Shown here: positions 1-12,144 of the stretch, piece by piece
Position numbering within the stretch: the stretch's first letter is position 1
Layout: the number at the start of each line of letters is the position of its first letter
DNA from: Desmodus rotundus
Lineage: Eukaryota; Chordata; Mammalia; Chiroptera; Phyllostomidae
Assembly: GCF_022682495.2 (NCBI RefSeq)
Contig: NC_071399.1
Location: forward strand, 3,453,342 to 3,517,341
DNA: 64,000 bases
Direction: 5' to 3'
Program-made: the position numbers and the translations under genes
The notes under the pieces: model-generated
Database searches by the model: none
Told to the model about the DNA's origin: nothing
What the model saw: the letters and a program-made list of their open reading frames with translations, nothing else

Positions 1-1713
1 CGCGTGGCAACAGCGTCCTGCGTTGTCTTTGCACAGCAAACGGTCTGGGGCGTCTTTCCCAGAGACCGAAGTCCGAACTTCGTTTTATTTTGCCTGGCCT
101 TAGTCTGCTGCCTCGTGTCAGTCTATTGTATATAATTCTTCCATGCTATGTGCATGGCTCTGATGAATGGTATTTAAACACATGAGCAGTAATATATACA
201 TTATACGCCCCCCAAAACTCACCAATTGAATGCCCATATTGGGGAGTTTTAAATATGTGGAATTACAATATCTCACATAAAAGTTGCCTGTATCTTATAT
301 CAAAATATACTGCTATTTAGGACTTAATAAGCTGATAATCTATTACTAAAGAGGAAATATGGTAAAACCAAGGGTATAGCTCAGCTGGCTGGCCAAGTAA
401 ACAAGAATAATTTTGCCTATGTTTCCATTAGCTCCCAATATCCAATGCAAATCTATGTTCGAACAGCATCTTCCTTTTTTTTTTTTTTTTCAAGAAATGT
501 ACTCACATAATTTTCTTTCAACCTGACGGGCCATCTGTATACTGCTGGGATATTTTGATATTATCTGGGCATAGTTCATTATTTGCCAAGGGCGAGCAAT
601 AACTAGTGAGATAAAACGTACACGCAGTGAAGTGGGGCTCAGAGGTGGCCCAGCGGTAGCGGGTTCAGGACGCAGCAGCGGCAGCGGCCATCTGTCCTGT
701 ACGTGCCCCACAGCTGGGAGGGAGCGGCACGACTTCACGGCCATGCTGGAGAAACCAACAGGAAGGGAGACAAACAGGTGAGGACATGGGACAGACAGTT
801 TTAGAGACACCACAGTTAGTGACGCGCTCCTGTGTCACCCTGCGGAGCACACCCAAGTGCGTCCTGGTGGTGTGCGAATAAACGCATGACAACCAGCCCT
901 CTGGAGACAGCTAAGTGTGCACAGATGTGTGTGCGCGGCTTCATCATAAACTTTGCTGATATAAAGGGTGTGTTGCATGCAATTTACACACAGTACTACA
1001 ATATGCATTGTTTTTTATTTTACATTCCAGGGAGCCAATGGATTGTTACAGAATTGTTTCATTAATTTTTGCCAAATGCTTGCATTTGTAGCCAAGTTAT
1101 GGTTGCAGTTGACAAATGAATATAGTTTTGACTTCAATGTTGACTGATAATTTTATTTATGTTAACGGGTAAGTCAAAAGTGAAACAATGAAGGCTTGTT
1201 CCTCATTAACCTGAACAACTTTTTTGTAGCAGCGGGTAATAGGTTTTGAATATTAGAAGAATAGTTCCTCAATTTTTGTGCTATGTGCAGTGTAATAGCC
1301 ATAGACACACCCACTTCACAGCTGAATTGCATTATTAATGTTCTCTCCACCCCTTTCTTAAGTTTATACCAAGTATGGGCTATGTCCTCCATCTTACCAT
1401 GTTCCTCTTAAATAATAATATATCTTCAGCTTAGATATTTTATTTAATATGCTTTTGACCTATAAGTCAAATCTAGCTTGCCTCTTGTCTTTGCAAATAA
1501 AAGTTTCGGGGGACGCAGCCACCCATTTATTTCTGCACTGTCTGACTGCTTCCCAGCTGCAACCGCAGAACTGAGCAGCCAAGACGGAAACTGTACGGCT
1601 TTTAAAACCGAAAATACGCACTGACTCTTTACAGACACAGTCCTCTGACTCCTGAAGTGAACCAGCCCTTCCAACAGAACTTCCAGGGGTCATGCAAACG
1701 TTCTGCATCTGCC

Positions 1714-1798
1714 CTGTTCAATACAGCAGTCACTTCACCACGAGTGACTATTGCAATGTAGCCACATTTGACTACTAGCTACTTTACTGGACAATGTA
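1714..1798. mobile_element. Short DNA-transposon (MITE-like) fragment
   Basis: The left end (ctgttcaatacagcagtcac) and the right end (ctactttactggacaatg) are near-inverted copies about 85 bases apart. This is the layout of a short hAT-type mammalian MITE with 'chronically mutated' ends. The family name is not assigned. Identification rests on the inverted ends and on their general resemblance to widespread mammalian elements. Confidence 0.4.
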
Positions 1799-2989
1799 TC
1801 TAGACAGTTGACAAAGCTGTGAATCATGCCCCAATCTGTAGCATCTTCTGATTTCCAGGCTGTAAATACACCCACTGTGGACACTTTCAAGCCACCAACG
1901 CGATATCGCTTACTGACAAGTTGGGAAGAAATATACAATATTACACAGTATTCCCACCAGGCAGGCATAGACATAAATGCACACACTCACCTCCAGACCA
2001 CGGATAAAATTAAAATACTAAGAAACAATTAGGAAGTGATGCGTTTTGAGCATTTATTACTTTGTTTTTCATTAAATTTCTCTTATTGTAAGCTTATGTC
2101 ATTTCATAATAGCTGTTTAACAATGGGTTGCAAAATTCCTGAAAAATCTGTCATCTCTTTCAAGCCAGAACAATCTGGCTTCAGCAGCCTGCTGCGTGAT
2201 CGCACCCTGCTGTTACTATATGTAAAAGAAGTGGAACTGAGAAAAGACATTAAGGGACGGGGGTGAGTGAGAGAGAACATAGAAAGGGTGCACTGGGCAG
2301 AAGCTCAGTCTGCAGGATGGATACCTGTCTGGGGCCAGCATTCCCTGTCTGCAGAGACAAATGTGGCACTGAAACGTGGAACAGGACAGGTGTCTGTCAC
2401 CTAGGGGCAGCCGGTCCTTGATGCCACTTGAGAAGGTGAACCCTCTGAATTCTTACACCAATTTTGTGGGAATGTAGGAAAAAGATTTTCCCCAAAATAA
2501 GTCCACATTTCAGGGGGGCTGGGCAACCATGATTTTGAGATTTGAGTATTAACATGGTTATCCTCCCTCCAATGTTAGATCAGCACATTTGAGGATTAAA
2601 TACGGTGAGTCGCGGCTGAAACCATAGGCTGCTGGATTTCTGGTGAGAGTTGGCACCAGCTGTAAAAGGGACGGGACCCTCAGGGTGCCCTGTGAGTCAG
2701 GGCGGGAGCCATACTCACCACCCGGAAACTGCTCGAGGAAGAGAATTCATCAACCGAAATAGAGCACTCAGTGATTCCTACAGAATTCAGTACAGAGAGA
2801 CAAAGATGGAAATCTGGAAATGAAAGTGGTAAAGACAGCAGTGTCAGACTGAACAACTCGCATATAAGTTCTCTTAAAGTTCTGGAAGAAAAAAATGGAA
2901 TACATACTTAAGTGAATATTGATTGAGAATGTTTGAAAACTGAAGACTGGGAGAGATATTTGCAAAAGGTGTATTGTATTTAACAGATT

Positions 2990-3480
2990 AACTCGCCGAG
3001 TATTTAAAGAACTATAAATCAACAAGGAAAAGTGAGACAAAGAGAAAAATAATCAAAGGAAATGCAGTCCATGTAAAAACACAAAAAGGTTCCGTTTCCA
3101 AAAGTTCAGGAAATACAGGTTTAAATGATAAGAAGGGGCATTTTAATCTTTGATTGGAAAACTATGAGAACATGGCGTCGGTGAGGGTATGGAGCAGGCC
3201 GGCACTTCTACACTGCTGGCGAGAGCGTGACATCTATTGCACTTGAAGAGGCACACACATGACCGTGACCCAGCAGTGCCACTTCGAGGTCTGAGAGACT
3301 CACTCACAGACACGTGCACATACAATAAGGTTCACTGCACATCACACTAGGAAGAAGTTCACACAAACACAGTTCTCACCAATAGGCAAGCAAACAGATG
3401 TGGTGATATGTTTGTACAGTGCGATCTACATCAATCCAAGTGAATATACCTACCCATACCAATACATATAAATTGTCGAA
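2990..3480 (+). mobile_element. Ancient L1 3' end (L1M-type)
   Basis: The stretch reads as the degraded 3' part of a LINE-1. It has a region resembling 'gtgaggatgtggagca..ctcatacactgctgg', then one resembling 'gacccagcaattccact', in the usual L1 ORF2/3' UTR order. It is heavily diverged and non-coding. The exact subfamily cannot be called by eye. Confidence 0.65.
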
Positions 3481-4559
3481 AATAATGACAGAAAATAAAG
3501 CAAATTGAGAATATGGGTTTGTCTATTAGATTAGTTATATATGAGTGAAACGAGAGGTTATGACAAGAGAAAAAAAAGGACTATTTTTCTCCGTATTTTT
3601 TAAAGACATAAATATGGGAGAACGTTAAAATGACTGAACATAACTGTTTATTGTAGCATTCTCTGGATTTTCCTGTACAAATGTTTTATAATGTAAAATG
3701 TTTGAAAGAATTCAATTAATACTATTCTAGCAATAAAAAGTTTGAGTTTTATGCAGTTACTGGGTTAATTTTTAAGCCCCTTTGAACCTTATGAAGTCCA
3801 TAGAGTAATGTTAGAAAAGTAATATATTTTATAATAACTAAAATGTTAATGTTAGTTTTTCAATGTGTTTTTTATATATACTTTATTAGCCAATATTGTG
3901 GAAATAGATATTTTTAAAAACTATTTAAAGTTTTAAAAGTATTTTGCATACAGTAAGTTTTTAACTATTTAGGTCTCTATATTTACTGCACACCAGGGTT
4001 TTTTTTTTTTTGCATGTCTGTTCTCTTTCTTTCCACTTCTACATTAAAAATAATGTGTGAAGGCTTTCCATTTAGGTGAACTGAAAGCCCTTTCAGCTAA
4101 CTTTTCCTAAAATTTAAGTTGGAGAAATTCTTCCTGGTTGGGGCTTTGTTTGTTTTTTTTAAATGTAGAATATTCACTGAAAAGGCACTCAGCACATTTG
4201 ATAGCCTTGCACAGCTTTTCAAAGGCTCTGCTTCCAGAGAGCACGCCTAGCCTTGGAGACAAATCGACGAGTCTTTTCGTTCTGCCAGGCTCCTGCTTTT
4301 GAATTTAATCAAGAAGAACTCCATGTACTCTGCGTTAGGGTCTAATCGTTGCCCTGAAACCCTGAGCCTGAGTGAGGACAGTTTTTTTTCATTGTAAGAT
4401 GAGAGTACCACATTAAATCCTCATTGAATAAAAGGATGAAAATCAGAGATCTTTCCCTCAGAAATTAGGTTACATTGTTTCTCTGGGTTCTAAATCTAAC
4501 TGAACCATGATCGTTTAAACCTCCCTTTCAAAACTAACGAGCCAACTCATAGTAAAGGG

Positions 4560-4700
4560 CGAAGAGCGTTGAACTGGGAGTCTGGAAATCAATTCTGCTG
4601 CTAGTGTAACTGCATGACTTGACACATTCATAACCTTCCAGGCCTGGATGTCTTCATCTTTCCACTGTGGGTGCATAAGCAGATAATTTCTAATGTTCCA
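4560..4700 (+). repeat. MIR SINE fragment
   Basis: The order of segments follows MIR: an 'agagcgttgaactgggagtctgg' like core, then 'tgcatgacttgacacattcataacct', then 'tcttcatctttcc'. These correspond to the MIR sense-strand core and the cctcagtttcctcatct segment. It is old and diverged. Confidence 0.6.
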
Positions 4701-5899
4701 TTTGGTTGTATGATTCTTACCTGGAGAGTTGGATCAGTGATGAACCAATTAGACATAAAGGACTTCCCAATCCACCCAATGGACCAAGCTAGACTTTGGG
4801 TCTTTGACACTTTTTCTCTTCCTGTATTTTATCTTATAGACTGTTTAGCACTGTATCTAACAAATGTCAGTCACAAAAGGAAATGGTAGTCTATTTCCCC
4901 AGAAATGTTTCTTGTGATCTTCCCTCTTCAACACTCTTACTTTCATTGTACGATTTCAGGCTATCAGCATCTTTTCCAGAAACGACTGCATCTCCCTCCT
5001 AATAGATCAAGCTTTTTATTTCTTTGCAGCCTCAGGTATCTCCCACCCTTCCACGCTCTCTCTCCTCACCGAAAAGCCCTGGTGTTGGAAGTTGGAGTGG
5101 AACCTGAAGAGGAGGTCCGACATGCTCCTCGGTCTGGTTGTCTTCTTTGACCACATCAATCTCCGCCAGTTTCGGTCTCCTCTCATATCTGCAGGCACCC
5201 ACCCTCCCTCCTCCAGAGAAAGCCAATGAGAATTATGTCCAGGAATTTCCCTGGTTGGGGTAGACTATTGATTAACTATTCAGAGTCTGGTATATAATTA
5301 AAGCTCATTAAATATAATTGAAAACAATTTATGCCAAGTGTTTGAAGGCTTATTCTCTCCCATGTGTTTGATAAAAGCCATAGGCATGAAGGCATTTTGG
5401 AGACATGAAGAGGAAAACATAAGACAGCACTAAGCAGTCCCATTCAACCTGATTCCGCAGGAAAAGTCAGTTTTGCATGCTGTGAAGGTGTGTATTAAGT
5501 ACGCACAGCCCCATAATGGAGATAAACAGTGGCATCCCAAGGCGTCTGCCCGCAGCTACCTGAGGCCAATGCGATCACAATGAAGTGCAGGTGACGGTTC
5601 CAGGCCAGGGCAGCCTGCCTTCTGAAGGAGGCTCGCCTTTGTCCTCAGGCCCCTGGAGGAGGAGGCAGTGATTCGTGACTCAGTGTGTACCTGACGCACT
5701 CAGGACACCCAGAAGGTGCAGACTCGCTAAGAGGACGGCGTCAGTCGGTGGCTCACTGTTTCCCCTACTTTCAGCCTCAGGGAAAACTCCGCAGAAGCTT
5801 TGTGCAGAGCCTGGGAACTAAGTCTTCGGTGAGGACTGCCCGTTGCCAGGTAACCACCTCTCGCGCTGTATCCAGGGGTCACGAGATGCTTCTGCCTCT

Positions 5900-6340
5900 G
5901 CACCTGGCTCCCCAATCAGAGGCCGGGATGGCCTTCACGTGGACCTCGGGGTGGGACCCGTAGTGCCGGGTGCCGCGGTTGGCGGGTGGAGCCCGCCTCT
6001 CAGCCCCTCGGAACCCGCGGCTGCCTCCTCGCCCCGGGAGCCCTCGGCGCGCTGGTGGAGAGGGCGGGGCGGGCGGTCCGCCAGCGGGCAGACCTCCCGC
6101 AGCCGGTGCGCGCACAGCAGCATCTTCCACCCGTGGCCGCAGCATCGCCTCCTCCAACAGGTAAGGAGGCTGCGGGCTGGGGCGCAGCAGTCTCTGAACC
6201 GTGTGGCGTCGTGCCAGCACGCCGCCCCCGGCCGCCCAGCGAGGAGCGCAGAGCGAGGCTTCGCGCATCCTCCTGGGCTTTGCACGCGACGGAGCCCGGG
6301 GTCCATTCCCGAGTTCCAGACACCTGCTTATTAGCCGGCG
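5900..6340 (+). promoter_or_regulatory. WDR17: CpG island, candidate WDR17 promoter
   Basis: CpG dinucleotides are dense here, while both flanks are AT-rich and CpG-poor. A CCAAT box (ccaatca) lies at 5912-5918. A cluster of overlapping GC boxes (gggcggggcgggcgg) lies at 6062-6076, the usual Sp1/KLF type of site. There is no TATA box near the island, as in many CpG-island promoters. A strong splice donor follows at 6161. The island sits about 14.8 kb upstream of the first WDR17 coding exon on the same strand, so I read it as the gene's promoter. The start site itself is not visible. Confidence 0.72.
6060..6160 (+). other. WDR17: Candidate noncoding first exon of WDR17 (5' UTR)
   Basis: The 3' boundary is defined by a near-consensus donor: exon ends in caacag at 6160, followed by gtaagg. 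The 5' limit is arbitrary because the transcription start cannot be read. No start codon here continues in frame into the next exon with recognisable protein, so the exon is taken as untranslated. The inference rests on CpG island plus donor plus position. cDNA or 5'-end data from the species would settle it. Confidence 0.5.
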
Positions 6341-6870
6341 CTTTTCCAAAATCAGCTACACCTTGGAGATAGCGGCTTATTTCTACGTTTTGAGGTTACC
6401 GATCATGTGCGAGTGTGGAGTCCAGGTTGTAATCCTTTCACTGTGCCCACCGGGCTGTTCTGTATCGATTACCTGCCCTCTGAGATTAGGGTTGTAGCGA
6501 GACAGCTGCCGGGAAAGGGCAACGTCTGGGAAAAAGATGGTATTGAATGTGAGGGGCGTCGTGAAAATACAGTCTTTCCTGCCCCGCCCCCCAAACCCAG
6601 ACTTTCTGCGCGCAGAATATTAAAAGCAAAAATCGAAGCTGGCTTTTTTACTATAGTAATTAAAAGCTATTGATTCGAATGAAATTTAGTGATTACTTCG
6701 ATCATGTTTCAAAACGAAGTCACACTTGTTTTTGCAACTTCTGTATATACGTATACGTATGTTTACTTATGGGAGCCTTTAACAAAGAGTTTGAAGAGAA
6801 ATACTACATTCCTGAATCTCTCACTGTCTAAGGATTTCAGAAACACTATGCACAGAAACTCATTTCTCCA

Positions 6871-7098
6871 CCAACTTCTATAACCAAAGTTGCAAGTCCT
6901 TCTTGAACATTTTAAGAAACTTCAGGTAAAATGAAGGTTTCCTTTACATCTTGTTTCTCTACAAGAGTAAATTCTTAGGGGAATTTCTACAGCTCTCTGC
7001 AGGCATCCCTATCTAATTTCTGGCTCACAGATCCCCAAGGAAGAGTCTCGTCAACAGGGAGAGAAGAATGCCCCTGTGACTGTCCAGACCTCAGGGGT
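6871..7098 (+). repeat. Inverted repeat arm A (unclassified repeat)
   Basis: This segment matches the reverse complement of 8389-8625 along its length. The best block is ctctgcaggcatccctatct followed by ctcacagatccccaaggaag and tcaacagggagagaa. Similarity fades on both sides. I do not recognise the family; it may be two copies of an old interspersed repeat in opposite orientation. Confidence 0.7.
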
Positions 7099-8388
7099 GC
7101 CCTTGGAGGTGGGCTGGAGGGGCACTAGTGCTGGGCCCGTGTGCGGGGCGCGAGGTGCTTACAGCCCCGTCGGAAAAGCTCTTACCTGCCTGAATCGTGG
7201 TCTGGCCATCTTTACTGCTTTGCGATCTAAAACTAAATATAGTAATTGTGAATTCAGTAAGATTTTGGGAAACATGCCTTCGTGGATTGCTTGGAGATGG
7301 ATGTTCCAATGCCACTTTCAGGTCGTTGCATCAGGAATTCCTGGGGAATTTCTTAAATTGGAGTAAACCACTGGCCTATTGCAAAGGGCTCATATGAAGG
7401 AAGCATCATCAGTTCCTAAGTGTGCTCCACAGACTTACTATGTATGAAACAGGTGGTCGAATTTCATTATTTGTATAGATCTGAGTTTCCCCTGTGTTGA
7501 TATTAATAGAAATAGGTAAAGAGCTGTGGGTATCTCTGAAAAAAATGTACTTAAAAGTTTTTAAATTTTCCTTTTTTTTTGGTTTTTAAGAATTAAATAC
7601 TGGTGTGCTGAAAATTTTTGTGACCCACTAGTCACCATATACCTCCATAGATTAGAAAGCCACAAATTAATTTAGCTTAGAAAAAAAAATGTTTTTGACT
7701 CTCTCTGCTCCCAATAGAGGGACTACTTTGTACGGAGCATCTCTGTTGTTTTCTATGCTCTCTACCTTGGAGCCCTTGGCCTGGGCATAGACGAGCCAGG
7801 GACAGTTCTTGCATTGCGTAGAGAAGACAGGAATAGCTTTATTTTTATTTCTGTTTTGATAGATACTAGAAGTCCAACATGAATGATTAGGTTGTCACTA
7901 TCAGTAACGTAGGTCCAGATTCTCCTGGCTACTTCATCTTATTTGCCTGAATTCTGTAATGAAGGCTAAAATGAAACTCAAACAGGTTTGAAGGATTCAC
8001 ATTTTCTTTCTGTATTCCGGTATTTATTATTGGAATCTGATATATGCAAGGAAGATAGCAGTTTATCAGATTACTGAACACCTAGTTTACCCAGCCGCTC
8101 ACGATAATGGTGTATGAGTGTATATATATACATCACTACTACTGTCTGGAATTGCCAAATGATCTCCCTTTGTATAGTGTGTGTCCATTCAGCAGACTGA
8201 AATATTAAAGTGAAGTTATGTAGCTGCTCATGTGTCCTCAGGACAGAGATTTGAGAGTATTTTAATCCACAGAAATCATATTAGGAGATTGGGAGGGATT
8301 TCTTATTTACTCTGACTCCTTCTTTCCTTTGGTATCAGAAACATACATTAAACCAAGAGCTGGTTGGCACTGTTCAATGTCCAAGACC

Positions 8389-8625
8389 ACGCTGAGGTCT
8401 GGGACGGCCACACAGACATCATTCTCTCCCTGTTGATGACACCCTTCCTTGGGGATCTGTGAGCAACAAATTAGATAGGGAAGCCTGCAGAGAACTGCAG
8501 AAGTTCCCCAAAGAATTTCCTCTGTAGGGAAACAAAGCCTGAAGGGAAATGTTTTTCTTATTTGAAGTTACTTCACATGTTCAAGAGGGACTTGTAACTT
8601 TGGTTTTAAAATTTAGTAGAGAAGT
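8389..8625 (-). repeat. Inverted repeat arm B (unclassified repeat)
   Basis: Read on the minus strand it carries ctctgcaggcttccctatct, then ctcacagatccccaaggaag, then tcaacagggagagaa, and it shares the caaagttacaagtccctctt segment with arm A. By eye the best 80 bases are about 85 percent identical and the outer parts less so. The spacer between the arms is about 1.3 kb. Confidence 0.7.
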
Positions 8626-10209
8626 ACTCTAAGATGACTAGCTTTGTCCTATTCCTTTCTATGCTGGAGGGAAAAAATTCTATCATGATTGACTGGAGAG
8701 ATTTCAGAAGTTCTCCTGGTAAACTTCTCATTAGGAGACAGTGTTCAAGGTGTTTGTCCTTGATTTTGAGGACTAGACTAGTATAGCTGAAGAGAGATGC
8801 CAACGTTTGTAATAGGCTGGACTTTCTTTAAAAAGACCCTAAAATTGGAGTCACAGATTTACTTCTTATGTAGATGTTACCTTATCAGCTACTGGAGTGA
8901 TGCTTTTTTTAAAACGTAGGGATAAAAGTCTTAACTTTTTATTACCTTACATGTACTTACAAAGTACAATTTAGGACGCTAATTATCTCCTAACATTCTG
9001 GAATTCTACCTTCTAATTTAGGAAATATATATAATGGAAACAGACAGTAACATGAGTCTTATACAATAAGATCATACAGGAGATACTTTATCAGTGTTAT
9101 TTGCTATTGTCGGGGTAATAGATACTTGTCATGTTTAAGACAATTATCGAAAGATACAAGAAATAATTTTCCATGCTTCAGTGAGGATGTTACAACATTC
9201 AAGACTTGGCTTATAGATTTGAAAGCTCAGTCAGGGAGAGCTCACCATAGAGGTCATTTTATAGCTTTTCTTAGGCTTAAGTTTATTGGTTTTTTTCCAA
9301 ATTGTTGGTACTTTTAAGGTGTGACCATGTACCAATATCCATGTAAGCTGACAATTATGCATAATAAACTCAATTTCATATTAAACACACAAAAACTTCC
9401 TTTCAAATTGGAAAGTAGAAGTCTCCTTACAGAAAGCACTCCTGTTTCATACGCTGTAGAAAAACCTTCACTTTCCAATATAAAACAGCTCCCCATGAAG
9501 TGCTGAAAATGGAAGAGTTGGTCAATAGGAAATAGGTAATATTTAACTAAGTTTGGTTCTTTAAGATAAAACATTATGCGTGAGTAGTCACGAAAAGAGG
9601 CATGCCACATTTTCTTTTTAAGGTAAAGGTGGTAACAGGTTTGAAGGAGTCTCTTCAGAATTCAAGCTGGACGGACCCTTGGATACAACATACTCTAGCA
9701 TCATTATTTTGTAGATGTGGCCACTAAACAAATAAGGATTGTGTTGCTGAAAACCAGTGTGAAGACTGGTCTAGAGCTCCGGCCGTGGCCACTCGGCATT
9801 GTGCTGCTGCCGAGAGAGGTCAGCTGTCTCACCAACCCCATGTGCTCTGTCAGTGTATGTCTTCAAGAGACCAGTTCCAAAACTGGAGTAATTGAGATTT
9901 AGATCACTTTTGTGATGGTACATAATGAACAGTGTGCCACGTTTTGTTTTTATCCGATAGATAGTTTACCTGAAATATTAGTTAAAAAAGGGTTTTCCCA
10001 TAACTTGGGCAATTTTTTGATTTGCTCATTAATACAATTTAAATTTTGGTGCAAAGTCTTTTGTGATTTGGGGGGTCTCGTTACCTTAGAAATTCCTTAT
10101 CCTGATGCATCCCAATGGGTACAGAAGTGTGCATAGCCATCCCATCTACGATGGACCATTAGGAACACAGGAAATAAGAAGCTTTCAGAAGGAACACCTG
10201 AAGCCAAGA

Positions 10210-10470
10210 CAGTGGTTCCCATTATGTAACGTTTTAAAGATGGACATGTTTATTTTGTAGACTTCCTGCCACTTTGGTACCAGCTGCCACGTGAGCAGTG
10301 TTGCTCCAAGTGTGCCCCAGACCAACAGCATCGACATCTCCTGGGAGTTTGTTGAGTCGCAGAGTTTCAGGCCATGCCCACACCAAATCGGAATCCGAGA
10401 GGGCGGCCCCGGAATCTGTGCTTTAGTATGCCTCTGGTGACGCTTAGGATGGCAGGGTTGAGAAGTACTG
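10210..10470 (-). mobile_element. MER5-like hAT DNA transposon
   Basis: The left end cagtggttccc and the right end gttgagaagtactg form the imperfect inverted termini typical of MER5 (cagtggttctcaac). The interior has 'agaccaacagcatcgacatctcctgggag' and a segment like 'ggccatgcccacaccaaatcggaatc', both characteristic of MER5A. It is non-autonomous, with no transposase. Confidence 0.65.
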
Positions 10471-11959
10471 ATACAAGCTTCATCACGCCACGGGGAACTT
10501 TACGTGGGAGTACCATGAACTACTATATAGATGAATTCATCCTGGACCCTATAGTAGCTCCATTTCAGAAGCACCTATATTTCAATAGGAGCTTTCATTA
10601 TCGGTTATATCAGTTCATCGTTAGGGGGGATTTTATGTTGGCTGAGGACGTACTTTCTGACGGATGGGCTGTCCAATGGGAGCAGCGACCTGTCTGATCT
10701 ATGCTTGGCCCTGCCGTAGCTGACACGGCCTTCCACTTACCGAACTTTAATTCACTTCACCAGTGTGTGGAGGTACATATTAAAAAGAAATGTCTGGATA
10801 CAGTGAGTTTATGTGGGCTATTTCTTTTCCTCTTAAGCCATTAAGCTTTATATTTCTTTGATTTCCTTTGCTGGATTTTCTCAACTGACTTGCCAATGTA
10901 ATTTTTTAACACCCTTTGCCCAGAACGTGAAAACGCCAGTCTTGGCGACTGCCAAATGGAAATCCGGATTTCCACAGACAGAAAAGTATAAAGGCCCAGA
11001 CTCCTTAAAAATCTCATATGTAAAATCCAGTTTACAAAACAGAGCAGCTAGGAGGAGGCAGGGATGCTCAGGTCTCAGATTCATGGGAGAGGTAGCTTCT
11101 CAAGTCTTCCACAAAGAGAAATGATCTTATTGATAACAATAAGCCTACACACTTTTGTCATACTCTATTATAAAAATAATGGCAATCTTTTTATATTTAT
11201 TATTTAACTACAAATATTTATGTATTTACCTCATTATGTCTCTTAATGGAATATTTACTTCTACCTTCTTAGTTTGTGAGTGAACATATGTGATTTCACC
11301 CCTCTCTGTTTTTTTGGGGGGGGGTTGCTGACTTTCAGAACGGTCACACTGAAGGTATGTGACCCTGTTGTTCAAGAAAGGTGGATTAGTTCTTTTATCA
11401 AATTAAAAATCATTTCTGCATGACGACTCAAGAGATTTGTAATCCTTCAAGCACCTAGAGAAATCTAATTCTATAATTCAAATCCATAGAATTTTCATTT
11501 TGGTTGTTAAAATGTGGGGAGGAACAGTCTGAAAACCAATGTGTAGATGTATAATGGACTGCGTTAGTTTTGCTGCATTTTTAAATCGATGTCTTGGTCT
11601 TACATCTAATGCCCGCGTTTTGCTGATCAAGTTGGAATTCATACTGGTGTAAGTGGTTATTTTGTGAGTCCAAATTTGAACTACCGTATGACCTTATTCT
11701 TTTCTATTCGCACCCTAATCCAGGATTTTAACGTAGCTTAAGACTGTGCTTGTTGTGACCTATTTTGTAATCCAGGCTCTTAAGAGCATCAGGATTTGAC
11801 AAATGTTGGGAATGCTTAGATAAAATGCGCTGCCAAGTGTGTGAAAGGTACAACTGAAGAGTGATAGAGATTGAAGAGATTGATTCGGTCGGTAGGAGAT
11901 ACCAGAGGCTGAGCTGGCAATTTTTCTGCTAATTCGTCTTCACCGTTATTGGATTAAGT

Positions 11960-12144
11960 AAGTGGTTCTCAAGCTTTACTGTACATATTAGTCATCTGAT
12001 TAATGATGTTAGGAAGCAGGTTTCCAGACCCCAAGATTCTGGCCCACTGGCTTTGGGGTGTGATCCAGGAATCTGCATTTTTAGCCAGTTTCTTAGTTAA
12101 TTCTCATGCAAGAGACCTGAGAGCCATCCTTTGAGATGTACCGT
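11960..12144 (+). mobile_element. MER5-like hAT DNA transposon
   Basis: It starts with agtggttctcaagctttact and continues through 'tattagtcatctgattaatg', 'ccagaccccaagattctg' and 'ggaatctgcatttttagcc', the MER5A/B order. The right terminus is lost or too diverged to see. Confidence 0.65.

Larger units (their letters stand above)
1..5900. other. Upstream noncoding DNA
   Basis: This stretch precedes the CpG island and holds no coding region I can support. Open frames here are short, overlap on both strands and match no family I know. It contains a short terminal-inverted-repeat DNA element near 1714-1798, an old L1 3' piece at about 2990-3480 and a MIR near 4560-4700, each listed separately. 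The rest is AT-rich unique sequence with homopolymer tracts, for example a T run near 475-490. Confidence 0.7.

Noticed and set aside
365..400. 'gggtatagctcagctggc' resembles the start of a tRNA or tRNA-derived SINE
   Set aside because: No B box or cloverleaf follows, and the similarity is under 20 bases.
5016..5226. Antisense open frames that could be a processed pseudogene (an aataaa follows on the minus strand)
   Set aside because: I recognise no parent protein, and there is no poly-A tail or target-site duplication.
5843..6372. Several 100-160 codon open frames on both strands in the CpG island
   Set aside because: High GC lowers stop frequency in all frames. The frames overlap in several registers, are Arg/Pro/Ala-rich and match no family.
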